DNA from: Arthrobacter sp.
GTDB lineage: Bacteria; Actinomycetota; Actinomycetes; Actinomycetales; Micrococcaceae
Direction: 5' to 3'
NCBI GenBank assembly: GCA_025464925.1
Contig: JAODMS010000106.1
Coordinates: forward strand, 1-8,304
Length of the DNA stretch: 8,304 bases
Part shown: piece by piece, positions 1-7,200 of the stretch
Position numbering within the stretch: position 1 is the stretch's first letter
How the letters are laid out: the number at the start of each line of letters is the position of its first letter
Notes under the pieces: generated by a model
What the model was told of the DNA's origin: nothing
The model's input: the letters and a program-made list of their open reading frames with translations, nothing else
Databases searched by the model: none
Position numbers and translations under genes: made by a program

Positions 1-2327
1 GCGGTGAAGACGACTACGACGCCGAGGGCGGCGACGACATCATGGTCGCCGGGCCGGGCATCGAGCGCAACCACGGGCTGTACGGCTTCGACTGGGTCAC
101 CCATGCCCGGTCTGCTGAAGCGGCGGATTCGGATATGCGCATGGTGGTCGTCGAAGGCCCCAACGCCCTTAAGGACCGGTTCCTGCTGGTCGAGGCAATA
201 TCGGGTTGGGACAAAAACGACATCCTGCGCGGAACCGACACCGTCCCCTCGGACGCTGATACGGAAGTGAACGTACCAGGGGCGACCAACGCGCTCGACG
301 CCGAAGGCATCGCCCGCATCAACGGCCTGAAGGACCTGCTTCCGGCGGGGGCAACCTCCTTCGGTGCCGGCAACATCCTTCTCGGCGGTGCCGGCAACGA
401 CGAGATCTGGGGTAACGGGGCCGACGACATCATTGACGGCAACAAATGGCTCAACGCCCGACTCAGCGTCCGCAACGATGTGAGCAATCCGGCGACCGAG
501 ACCCGGTCCGCTTCCTCGCTGAAGGAGCTGCAGGCCGATATCATGGCCGGCGCCATTGATCCCGGCCAGATCGTGATCGTGCGGGAAATCCTTGACACAC
601 CAGCAGCGGCGGACATCGACACGGCGGCCTTCTCGGGCCCGCGGGCGGAGTACAACATCAGCACCACCGCCGGCGTGACAACCGTTGATCATACCGGCGG
701 CACAGGGAATGACGGCACCGACCGGATCACCAATGTTGAACAGCTTCGGTTCACCGACCAGACCCTCGCCCTGGGGGACCGGGAGGCTCCGTTCATGACC
801 ATCGGCACGCCGGCATCCGCCGCCACGGCCGTTCCTGTGGCCGGCAACGTCACGGCAACCTTCAGCGAAGCCGTCACCGACGTCAGCGCCACCACGATGG
901 TGCTGACTGACGCCGCCGGCGCTGCTGTCCCCGCCGCCGTCAGCTATGACGCGGTGACCCGGACGGCAACGCTGAACCCCAACGCCGATCTGGTAGGAGA
1001 CACCGTCTATAAGGTGTCGCTCACCAACGGCATACGGGATACGGAGGGCAACACACTCGAGGCCACCACCTGGACGTTCACCACCGTCGGGGAGCCCCCG
1101 ACGGTGACCGGACGGACACCTGCGGTGAACGCGACGAACGTCGCCGTAAACGCCGATGTCACGGCGGTCTTCAGTGAGGCGGTCACCGGAATCAATGGCA
1201 CCACGGTCCGGGTCACCAACCCGGCCGGGACGACGATGGCGGCCGCAGTGACCTACAACGCCACCACCCGGACGGCGACGCTCAACCCGAGCGTCGACCT
1301 CGTGGCCAACACGACGTACACGGTGCGGCTGACCGACGGGATCACCGACGCCACCGGCAACCGCCTGGCCGCCACCACCTGGACGTTCACCACCGTCGGG
1401 CCGGCCCCGACGGTGACCGGACGGACACCGGCGGTGAACGCGACGAACGTCGCCGTAGGCACTGATGTCACGGCGGTCTTCAGTGAGGCGGTCACTGGGG
1501 TCAGCACCACCAGTGTCCGGGTCACCAACCCGGCCGGGACGACGATGGCGGCCGCAGTGACCTACAACGCCACCACCCGGACGGCGACGCTGAACCCGAG
1601 CGCCAACCTGGCGGCCAACACGACGTACACCGTCCGGCTGGCCAACACCATCAGGGACGCCACCGGGAACGCGCTGCCGACGACGTCCTGGACGTTCACC
1701 ACCGTTGGGCAGCCCCCGACGGTGACCGGACGGACACCGGCGGTGAACGCGACGAACGTCGCCGCAAACGCCAATGTCACCGCGGTCTTCAGTGAAGCGG
1801 TCACCGGGATTACCACCACCAATGTCCGGCTCATCAACCCTGCCGGGGTGGCTGTGCCGGCCGCAGTGTCGTACAACGTCCTCACCCGGACCGCGACGCT
1901 GAACCCGACCGCCAACCTCGCGGTCAACACCCGTTACACGGCGCAGCTGACGAACGGGATCATGGACGCCACGGCCAACCGCTTGACCGCCACCAGCTGG
2001 AGCTTCACCACGGAGGCCGGCCCCACGGTGACCGGACGGACACCGGCAGCCAACGCCACGGGGTTCGCCCGCAGCGGTAACATCGCGGCGGTCTTCAGTG
2101 AAGCGGTCACCGGAGTCAGCACCACCAGTGTCCGGGTCACCAACGCGGCCGGGACGACGGTGCTGGCAACAGTGACGTACACCAGCCTCACCCGGACGGC
2201 GACGCTGAACCCGAGCGCCAACCTGGCGGCCAACACGACGTACACCGTCCGGCTGGCCAACAGCATCAAGGACGCCACCGGGAACGCCCTGCCGACGACG
2301 TCCTGGACGTTTAGGACAGGCAGCTAA
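1..2327 (+). CDS. C-terminal part of a large secreted RTX / Ig-repeat protein, probably an animal-type heme peroxidase (5' end outside window)
   Basis: The frame is open from base 3 to the TAA at 2325-2327, giving 774 visible residues. The Met codon at 42 is internal, because coding text (GEDDYDAEGGDDIM) precedes it, so the true start lies upstream. Residues 1-34 (EGGDDIMVAGPGI, GFDWVTH) and 62-80 (VEAISGWDKNDILRG) match, as I recall them, the region behind the peroxidase domain in bacterial animal-type heme peroxidases. Residues 121-146 carry RTX-like Gly/Asp calcium-binding motifs (GGAGNDEIWGNGADDIIDG), and about 220-250 (TDRITNVEQLRFTD) is a usual end of an RTX block. Five Ig-like Big_5/SbsA-type domains follow, each with a FSEAVTG strand, RTATLNP and a final TWTFTT. 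The protein has no Cys, is Thr-rich and Lys-poor, and ends abruptly after the last Ig strand with no LPXTG or membrane anchor. I infer an extracellular protein. The catalytic domain is not in view, so another RTX adhesin or enzyme remains possible. Confidence 0.75.
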   Translation, partial: GEDDYDAEGGDDIMVAGPGIERNHGLYGFDWVTHARSAEAADSDMRMVVVEGPNALKDRFLLVEAISGWDKNDILRGTDTVPSDADTEVNVPGATNALDAEGIARINGLKDLLPAGATSFGAGNILLGGAGNDEIWGNGADDIIDGNKWLNARLSVRNDVSNPATETRSASSLKELQADIMAGAIDPGQIVIVREILDTPAAADIDTAAFSGPRAEYNISTTAGVTTVDHTGGTGNDGTDRITNVEQLRFTDQTLALGDREAPFMTIGTPASAATAVPVAGNVTATFSEAVTDVSATTMVLTDAAGAAVPAAVSYDAVTRTATLNPNADLVGDTVYKVSLTNGIRDTEGNTLEATTWTFTTVGEPPTVTGRTPAVNATNVAVNADVTAVFSEAVTGINGTTVRVTNPAGTTMAAAVTYNATTRTATLNPSVDLVANTTYTVRLTDGITDATGNRLAATTWTFTTVGPAPTVTGRTPAVNATNVAVGTDVTAVFSEAVTGVSTTSVRVTNPAGTTMAAAVTYNATTRTATLNPSANLAANTTYTVRLANTIRDATGNALPTTSWTFTTVGQPPTVTGRTPAVNATNVAANANVTAVFSEAVTGITTTNVRLINPAGVAVPAAVSYNVLTRTATLNPTANLAVNTRYTAQLTNGIMDATANRLTATSWSFTTEAGPTVTGRTPAANATGFARSGNIAAVFSEAVTGVSTTSVRVTNAAGTTVLATVTYTSLTRTATLNPSANLAANTTYTVRLANSIKDATGNALPTTSWTFRTGS
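783..2324 (+). repeat. Five tandem Ig-like (Big_5/SbsA-type) domain repeats, period 306-309 bp
   Basis: Copies begin at about 783, 1095, 1404, 1713 and 2019. The shared PTVTG codons start at 1098, 1407, 1716 and 2022, so the spacings are 309, 309 and 306 bp (103, 103 and 102 residues). Copy 1 is the most diverged. Copies 2-4 share the opening PTVTGRTPAVNATNVA, and copy 5 has a variant of it (NATGFARSG). Identity is kept at the DNA level: 1206-1282 equals 1515-1591 (77 bp, copies 2 and 3), and 1574-1647 equals 2189-2262 (74 bp, copies 3 and 5). Such repeats usually act as stalks or spacers in surface and secreted proteins. The identity suggests recent duplication or gene conversion and makes the region prone to copy-number change and misassembly. 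Confidence 0.9.
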
Positions 2328-2342
2328 CCGGCAGCACAACCA

Positions 2343-2383
2343 CAGTTCGCCCGGTTCCGGGATTCCCGGAGCCGGGCGAACTG
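2343..2383 (+). terminator. Strong hairpin terminator after the RTX/Ig gene
   Basis: A 19-bp stem pairs 2343-2361 with 2365-2383, with one G-U pair (2355/2371) and the 3-nt loop ATT. It starts 15 bases after the stop codon. No U-tract follows (the next bases are CTGTCCAAAG), which is common for intrinsic terminators in high-GC actinobacteria. The stem is nearly symmetric and could also act on the opposite strand. Confidence 0.8.
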
Positions 2384-2668
2384 CTGTCCAAAGACGGATG
2401 CCATTTTCCGGTTAGCGGATGTGGGGATCAGCAGTAGATTCCGCCTTGGGTCGAGTACCCATGAGCACCGCGGCCAGACGCCGGAGACGGGCAGGTCCGC
2501 GATCACCTTCACCGAATACGAGGCAAGAAACCCCAGGCCGGCGATGACCAGCGGCCGTGCCGGGAGCACCGACCGCCGTCACCTGCATCCTTCGGCGTGT
2601 CGAGCCATTTTTGTGATGCGGCCCACATAAGGTCCAACAACAAAGATCGGCAATGAAGGGCGGACACC
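2384..2668. other. Intergenic stretch with no convincing gene
   Basis: I see no recognisable gene here. A + strand frame at 2421-2630 gives Arg/Pro-rich text with no family resemblance. A - strand frame from a GTG at 2569 down to 2324 gives 81 residues with a mildly hydrophobic start (LVIAGLGFLASYSVKVIADL), but it runs through the terminator hairpin and ends in low-quality text. It may be chance or a gene remnant. The last 60 bases probably hold the promoter of the next gene. TAAGGT at 2628-2633 is a possible -10 element, but no good -35 lies 16-18 bases upstream. Confidence 0.5.
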
Positions 2669-2971
2669 ATGAGCATTGAACTTTCAGACTTCATCACCCT
2701 GATGGGAGACACGGCAGTTGCCGAGCTGGCAGCGTCGGCTAAATCAGTCACCGACGCCCTCCGCCGCGTCGAGGAAGAACACCCCGGCTACAGCTACTCG
2801 CACGCCACGGAGATCCGGTGCAACGCCTTCGCGTGCAGCCAGTTTCTGACAATCAAGGTCGGACCCGGCCACCAGAACGCTGCCGATGAGGCCTATGCCG
2901 CCCACAAGACCGAACATATCGACCAGCTGCTCGGCTGGCAGCCCGTTGCTTCGGAGGACCTGGGCAACTGA
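2669..2971 (+). CDS. Small acidic hypothetical protein, 100 aa
   Basis: I do not recognise the family. The ATG at 2669 follows a good Shine-Dalgarno (GAAGGG, 2655-2660) with 8-base spacing, and codon use is typical of the window with G/C third positions, so I believe the gene is real. The product is soluble, with no signal peptide or membrane segment. The N-terminal half is probably helical (residues 3-36, ending in RRVEEEH). A central segment holds a Cys pair (C51, C56 in RCNAFACSQF), and the rest is His-rich (H38, H45, H68, H79, H83). The Cys and His residues could bind a metal or form a redox pair, but this is a guess, as the spacing matches no motif I know. It appears monocistronic: a terminator hairpin precedes it at distance, and another follows 42 bases after its stop. 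Confidence 0.75.
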   Translation: MSIELSDFITLMGDTAVAELAASAKSVTDALRRVEEEHPGYSYSHATEIRCNAFACSQFLTIKVGPGHQNAADEAYAAHKTEHIDQLLGWQPVASEDLGN

Positions 2972-3013
2972 CCTGCGGTGAGATGCCCCGCCAGGGCTGC
3001 CGGGCAGCATGAC

Positions 3014-3048
3014 ACGAAGTGACCGCCGGATTCCGGCGGTCACTTCGT
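3014..3048 (+). terminator. Perfect 16-bp hairpin terminator after the small gene
   Basis: 3014-3029 pairs perfectly with 3033-3048 around the 3-nt loop ATT. It lies 42 bases after the stop of the small gene and 71 bases before the oxidoreductase start. There is no U-tract. Its near-palindromic form means it could also stop transcription coming from the other side. Confidence 0.8.
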
Positions 3049-3072
3049 CGTTGGCGCAGGTGTCCCTAGGAT
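3044..3072 (+). promoter_or_regulatory. Possible promoter of the oxidoreductase gene
   Basis: TAGGAT at 3067-3072 resembles an actinobacterial -10 element (TAnnnT). At 17-base spacing the -35 position reads TTCGTC (3044-3049), only a weak match to TTGACA, and it overlaps the right arm of the terminator. A promoter is expected here because the hairpin should block read-through, but this exact assignment is tentative. Confidence 0.3.
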
Positions 3073-3085
3073 GGACAAAGGATGC

Positions 3086-3103
3086 GGGCGGGGAAACCCG
3101 CCC
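3086..3103 (+). promoter_or_regulatory. Leader hairpin with GAAA tetraloop just before the ribosome binding site
   Basis: 3086-3092 (GGGCGGG) pairs perfectly with 3097-3103 around a GAAA loop, which is a stable GNRA tetraloop. The hairpin ends 4 bases before the Shine-Dalgarno at 3108. It does not hide that site and might stabilise the 5' end of the mRNA or modulate initiation. Its role is inferred only from structure and position. Confidence 0.4.
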
Positions 3104-3107
3104 TGAC

Positions 3108-3113
3108 AAGGAG
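3108..3113 (+). promoter_or_regulatory. Shine-Dalgarno that sets the oxidoreductase start at 3120
   Basis: AAGGAG lies 6 bases before the ATG at 3120. This decides against the longer in-frame start at 3009, which sits just before the terminator hairpin and has no ribosome binding site. Confidence 0.85.
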
Positions 3114-3119
3114 ACCAAG

Positions 3120-4082
3120 ATGCACACAGTTATTGCCCGGCAGCCGGGCGGCCCCGAGGTACTGGAACCGGCAGAGACGGCACGGCCGGTTCCTGGCCCC
3201 GGACAGCTACTGATCAAGGTTGCCGCCGCCGGCGTGAACTTCATCGACACGTACAAGCGCAGCGGCAGCTACAAGGTGCAGTACCCCTTCACCCCCGGAT
3301 CCGAGGCCTCGGGAGCCGTGGAGGAAATCGGGGAAGGCGTGACCGGCTTCTCCCCGGGCGACCGGGTGGCGACGGCAGAGGGCATCAACTGCTATGCCGC
3401 GTATGCCCTCGTCGACGCGGACAAGGCGCTCCCCGTGCCGGCCGGCCTGGACGACTTCACAGCCGCGGCGCTGCCGCTGCAGGGCATCACCGCGCACTAC
3501 CTGATCAATTCCACCTTCCGGGTCGAGCCCGGCCACACCGTCCTGGTCCATGCCGGTGCCGGCGGTGTCGGGCTGCTGCTGATCCAGCTGCTCAAGGCCA
3601 AGGGGACGCGCGTGATCACCACGGTCTCCGCCGATGAGAAGGAGCAACTGGCCCGCGAAGCCGGCGCCGACCAGGTCCTGCGCTATGACGGGTTCGCACA
3701 GAAGGTCCGCGAACTGACCGACGGGACCGGCGTGGATGTGGTGTACGACGGCGTCGGGAAGGACACTTTCGACGGTTCCCTCGCTGCCCTGCGCATCCGG
3801 GGCACGCTGGTGCTCTTCGGTGCCGCCTCGGGACCTGTCCCGCCGGTTGACCCGCAGCGGCTCAACGCCGGCGGCTCATTGTACCTGACCCGGCCGACCA
3901 TCGTCCACTATCTGCTCAATGCGCAGGAGCGGCGCTGGCGCTCCGATGAGATCTTTGCCGCGGCCGCCAACGGCAGCCTCAAGGTACGGATCGGCGCCCG
4001 CTACTCCCTCGCCGAAGCAGCCCAGGCCCACGATGACCTCGAGCAGCGGCGCACCACCGGCAAAGTTATCCTGGTCCCCTGA
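3120..4082 (+). CDS. qor: NADPH:quinone oxidoreductase, QOR/zeta-crystallin family (MDR superfamily)
   Basis: This 320-residue protein is a full-length match in size to bacterial QOR (about 320-330 aa). Family enzymes reduce quinones with NADPH in the cytosol, without zinc. The N-terminal GroES-like domain carries NFIDTYKRSG (residues 40-49) and TPGSEASG (58-65). The Rossmann domain has the nucleotide-binding AGAGGVG (145-151). GVDVVYDGVG (204-213), LFGAASG (232-238) and LTRPT (256-260) are typical of this subfamily. The structural-zinc cysteines of classical alcohol dehydrogenases are absent; the only Cys is C91. I chose the ATG at 3120 because AAGGAG precedes it at 6 bases and homology begins at once (MHTVIARQPGGPEVL). 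The gene follows a terminator and probably has its own promoter. Nothing ties it functionally to the synthetase 128 bp downstream. Family assignment is secure; the physiological substrate is not known. Confidence 0.93.
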   Translation: MHTVIARQPGGPEVLEPAETARPVPGPGQLLIKVAAAGVNFIDTYKRSGSYKVQYPFTPGSEASGAVEEIGEGVTGFSPGDRVATAEGINCYAAYALVDADKALPVPAGLDDFTAAALPLQGITAHYLINSTFRVEPGHTVLVHAGAGGVGLLLIQLLKAKGTRVITTVSADEKEQLAREAGADQVLRYDGFAQKVRELTDGTGVDVVYDGVGKDTFDGSLAALRIRGTLVLFGAASGPVPPVDPQRLNAGGSLYLTRPTIVHYLLNAQERRWRSDEIFAAAANGSLKVRIGARYSLAEAAQAHDDLEQRRTTGKVILVP

Positions 4083-4110
4083 GCCGGGCAACGAGCTGAA
4101 CAAACCCACA

Positions 4111-4132
4111 GCATGCCGGACAAACGGCGTGC
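4111..4132 (+). terminator. Weak hairpin in the gap after the oxidoreductase gene
   Basis: 4111-4118 pairs with 4125-4132 (8 bp, one G-U pair) around a 6-nt loop. It lies 28 bases after the stop and has no U-tract. It is much weaker than the two other hairpins, so partial read-through into the synthetase gene is possible. The rest of the 128-bp gap shows no clear promoter. Confidence 0.3.
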
Positions 4133-4210
4133 GAACATCCGGCGAGCACCGGGAGTACGGCCGGCAACCCCGGACACCTTCCGTTCATCTCCGGCAGAGA
4201 GAATTCCCCT

Positions 4211-7200
4211 GTGACCGAGCAGCAACCACCGACCGGTGGCCCCCCTTACTCGCGCACCGCCGTCGGGGTTTCTGACATGCCCACGGTCTCCGAACCCGCG
4301 GAGGCAGCTCCCGGGCAGGTGTACCGGGCGCAATTGCCGGGCGCCCTCGCGGCGCCGGCGGAGCGGACGCTGATCGACGTCCTGCAGGCCACTGCCATCC
4401 GCTTCCCGGGCGCCTCCGCCCTCGATGACGGCGAGCGCTCGCTCAGCTACGCGCAGCTCATGGCGGAGGTCCGGGCCACCGCCCGGGAGCTGCATCTGGC
4501 GGGACTGGGCTCGGGGGACAAGATCGGAGTCCGGATTCCGTCCGGCACCAACCAGCTTTACATTTCGATCCTGGCGGTGCTGCTGGTGGGTGCCGCCTAC
4601 GTTCCGGTGGACGCCGACGACCCCGACGAACGGGCCAAACTCGTCTTCGGTGAGGCGCGGGTGGCCGGCATCCTGCGCGGCCGCGGCCAGATTGTCACGG
4701 GCAGCAAGCGGCCCCGGCCTTTCCCAACCGCCAGGCTGCCGTCCCCTGACGATGACGCCTGGGTGATCTTCACCTCCGGCTCCACCGGAACCCCCAAAGG
4801 CGTCGCGGTGCAGCACCGCTCCGCGGCGGCCTTCGTCGACGCAGAGGCCCGGATCTTCCTCCCGGACGAGCCGATCGGGCCGCAGGACCGCGTCCTGGCC
4901 GGCCTGTCCGTGGCCTTCGATGCCTCTTGTGAGGAAATGTGGCTCGCGTGGCGCCACGGGGCGTGCCTCGTCCCCGCTCCGCGCGCACTGGTCCGGACCG
5001 GCATGGACCTGGGCCCATGGCTGATCAGCCACGGCATCAGCGTCGTTTCGACAGTTCCAACGCTCGCCGCGCTCTGGCCGGTCGAATCCCTCGAAAGCGT
5101 CCGGCTGCTGATCTTCGGCGGCGAGGCGTGCCCGCCGGAGCTCGCGGAGCGCCTCGCCGTGGAGGGCCGCGAGGTGTGGAACACGTACGGCCCCACCGAG
5201 GCGACAGTCGTCGCCTGTGCCGCTCCGCTGGGCGGGCCCGGGCCGGTCAGGATCGGCCTGCCGCTGGACGGCTGGGACCTCGCCGTCGTCGACGCCGATT
5301 CGCGGCCTGTCGCTGAAGGCGGGGTGGGCGAGCTGATCATCGGCGGCGTCGGGCTGGCCCGCTACCTCGACCCGCAGAAGGACGCGGAAAAATACGCCCC
5401 CATGCCATCCCTGGGCTGGGCGCGCGCCTACCGTTCCGGTGACCTCGTCCGCTACGAAGCCCAAGGCCTTATCTTCCAGGGCCGCGCCGATGAGCAGGTC
5501 AAGCTCGGCGGGCGCCGGATCGAGCTGGGTGAAATCGACGCCGCCCTGCAATCGCTTCCGGGCATCGCCGGCGCCGCGGCAGCGGTGCAGACGACGGCCG
5601 CCGGCAACCAGATCCTCGTCGGTTACCTGTCGCCCGCGGCCGGCCACGACATCGACCTGGCTGCGGCGCGGGAACTGCTGGGTGCCAGCCTTCCGGCCCC
5701 GCTGATCCCGCTGCTTACCCTCGTGGATTCCCTCCCCACCAAGACCAGCGGCAAGGTCGACCGCCATGCCTTGCCCTGGCCGCTTACGGGCGCCGGCGCC
5801 GCCGACGCCGAGAGCGCCCCGCTGAACCTGCCCGAGGACGCACGCTGGATTGCGGAGCAGTGGAGCTCCGTGCTGGGCAGCACCGTCGCTTCCCTCGACG
5901 CCGACTTCTTCGCCTACGGCGGCGGCTCCCTCGCCGCCGCCCAGCTGGTGTCTGCCCTCCGTGTCCGCTACCCCACCATCACGGTGGCTGACATCTACGC
6001 GACCCCTCGGATCGGCGCACTTCTGGACGTGGCACGGCAGTCCCTGCCCGAGAGCGGAGCGGGCCCGGCACCGGAACGGACGGTCCGGCCCACCTCCCGC
6101 AAATCACAGGTTTTCCAGACACTGCTGGGCATTCCGCTGCACATCCTCGTGGGCATGCGCTGGCTCACCTACCTGATGGCCGGCAACAACCTGCTGTCCG
6201 GGCTCGCCGGATTCTCCGCCGCCTCCACGGTCTCCTGGTGGTGGGTCGGTGTTTCCTGGCTGGTCTTCGTCAGCCCCGCCGGCCGGATGCTGGTGTCCGT
6301 CGTGGCCGCCCGCATCCTGCTGAGGAATGTCGTACCGGGAACGTATCCCCGGTCAGGGCGCGTACACCTGCGCCTCTGGCTGGCGGAGCAGATCCAGGAC
6401 CTCGCCGGTGCCATCAGCCTGGCCAGCGCGCCCTGGGTGCCGTACTACGCCCGGGCTCTCGGCGCGAAGATCGGCAACGACGTCCAGCTGCATTCGCTCC
6501 CGCCGGTCACGGGCCTGCTCTCCCTCGGCGGTGGCGCCAATATCGAGCCCGAAGTGGACCTGTCCGGCTGGTGGATCGACGGGGACCGCGTCCACATCGG
6601 CGCCATCCGTATCGGCACCGGTGCGACGGTCGGGGCACGCAGCACGCTCATGCCGGGCGCCACGATTGGCGCCGGGGCCCAAGTGGAGCCTGGCTCCGCC
6701 GTGCTCGGGAAGGTGAAGGCCGGGCAACTGGTCGCCGGGTCACCGGCGGAGCGCCTTGGAAAGGCCAAGCACTCCCGGCCGGACACTCCCCCGGAGCATC
6801 ATCTGATCGGCCGGCTCTGGTTCGCCGGTTTCGCCGCGGCCTCGGCCGTCCTGGCGCTGATCCCCTACCTCTCCGCTGCGGCGGCGGCGCTGGTGGTCTT
6901 CCTGTTCATCCAGGGCAGCGCTTCGCTGTCGGCGGCGCTGCCGCAACTCCTGCTGTCCCTCCCGCTGGCCGCACTGGCCTGGTTCCTGGCCAATCTGCTG
7001 CTGATCCTGCTCACCACGCGGCTCCTCGGGGCCGGGCTCACCGAGGGCTACCACCGGGTGCGCAGCCGGATCGGCTGGCAGGTCTGGGCCACTGAACGCG
7101 TTCTCGACCTCGCCCGCGAGCTGCTGTTTCCGATCTACGCCAGCCTTTTCACCCCGGTCTGGCTCCGGCTGCTCGGCGCGAAGATCGGCAAGAACGTGGA

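Noticed and set aside
14..667. 217-codon - strand frame opposite the RTX region, plus similar Val/Thr/Ala-rich frames opposite the Ig repeats (to 2278)
   Set aside because: The - strand frames are low-complexity and repeat with the 309-bp period of the + strand gene, so they are mirror images of the repeats, not genes.
783..2324. Possible CRISPR-like or mobile repeat array
   Set aside because: The 306-309 bp period keeps the reading frame and matches whole Ig-like domains, so protein-domain duplication explains it fully. No transposase or terminal inverted repeats are seen anywhere in the window.
2324..2569. 81-codon - strand frame with a hydrophobic start
   Set aside because: It starts at GTG with a poorly spaced AGGTGA upstream, runs through the terminator hairpin and shows no recognised family. 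It may be a remnant but cannot be supported as a gene.
3009..3119. Longer N-terminus for the oxidoreductase from the ATG at 3009
   Set aside because: The extension would be encoded by the terminator hairpin and leader, has no ribosome binding site, and adds 37 residues absent from the family.
4001..5767. 588-codon open frame on the - strand opposite the adenylation domain
   Set aside because: It is the GC-rich shadow of the synthetase. Its text is Asp/Gly/Arg-rich with no domain, while the + strand carries every adenylation motif.
6238..7095. 285-codon + strand frame inside the synthetase gene
   Set aside because: Arg/Gly/Pro-rich out-of-frame text over the membrane and first beta-helix modules, where the main frame is clearly functional.
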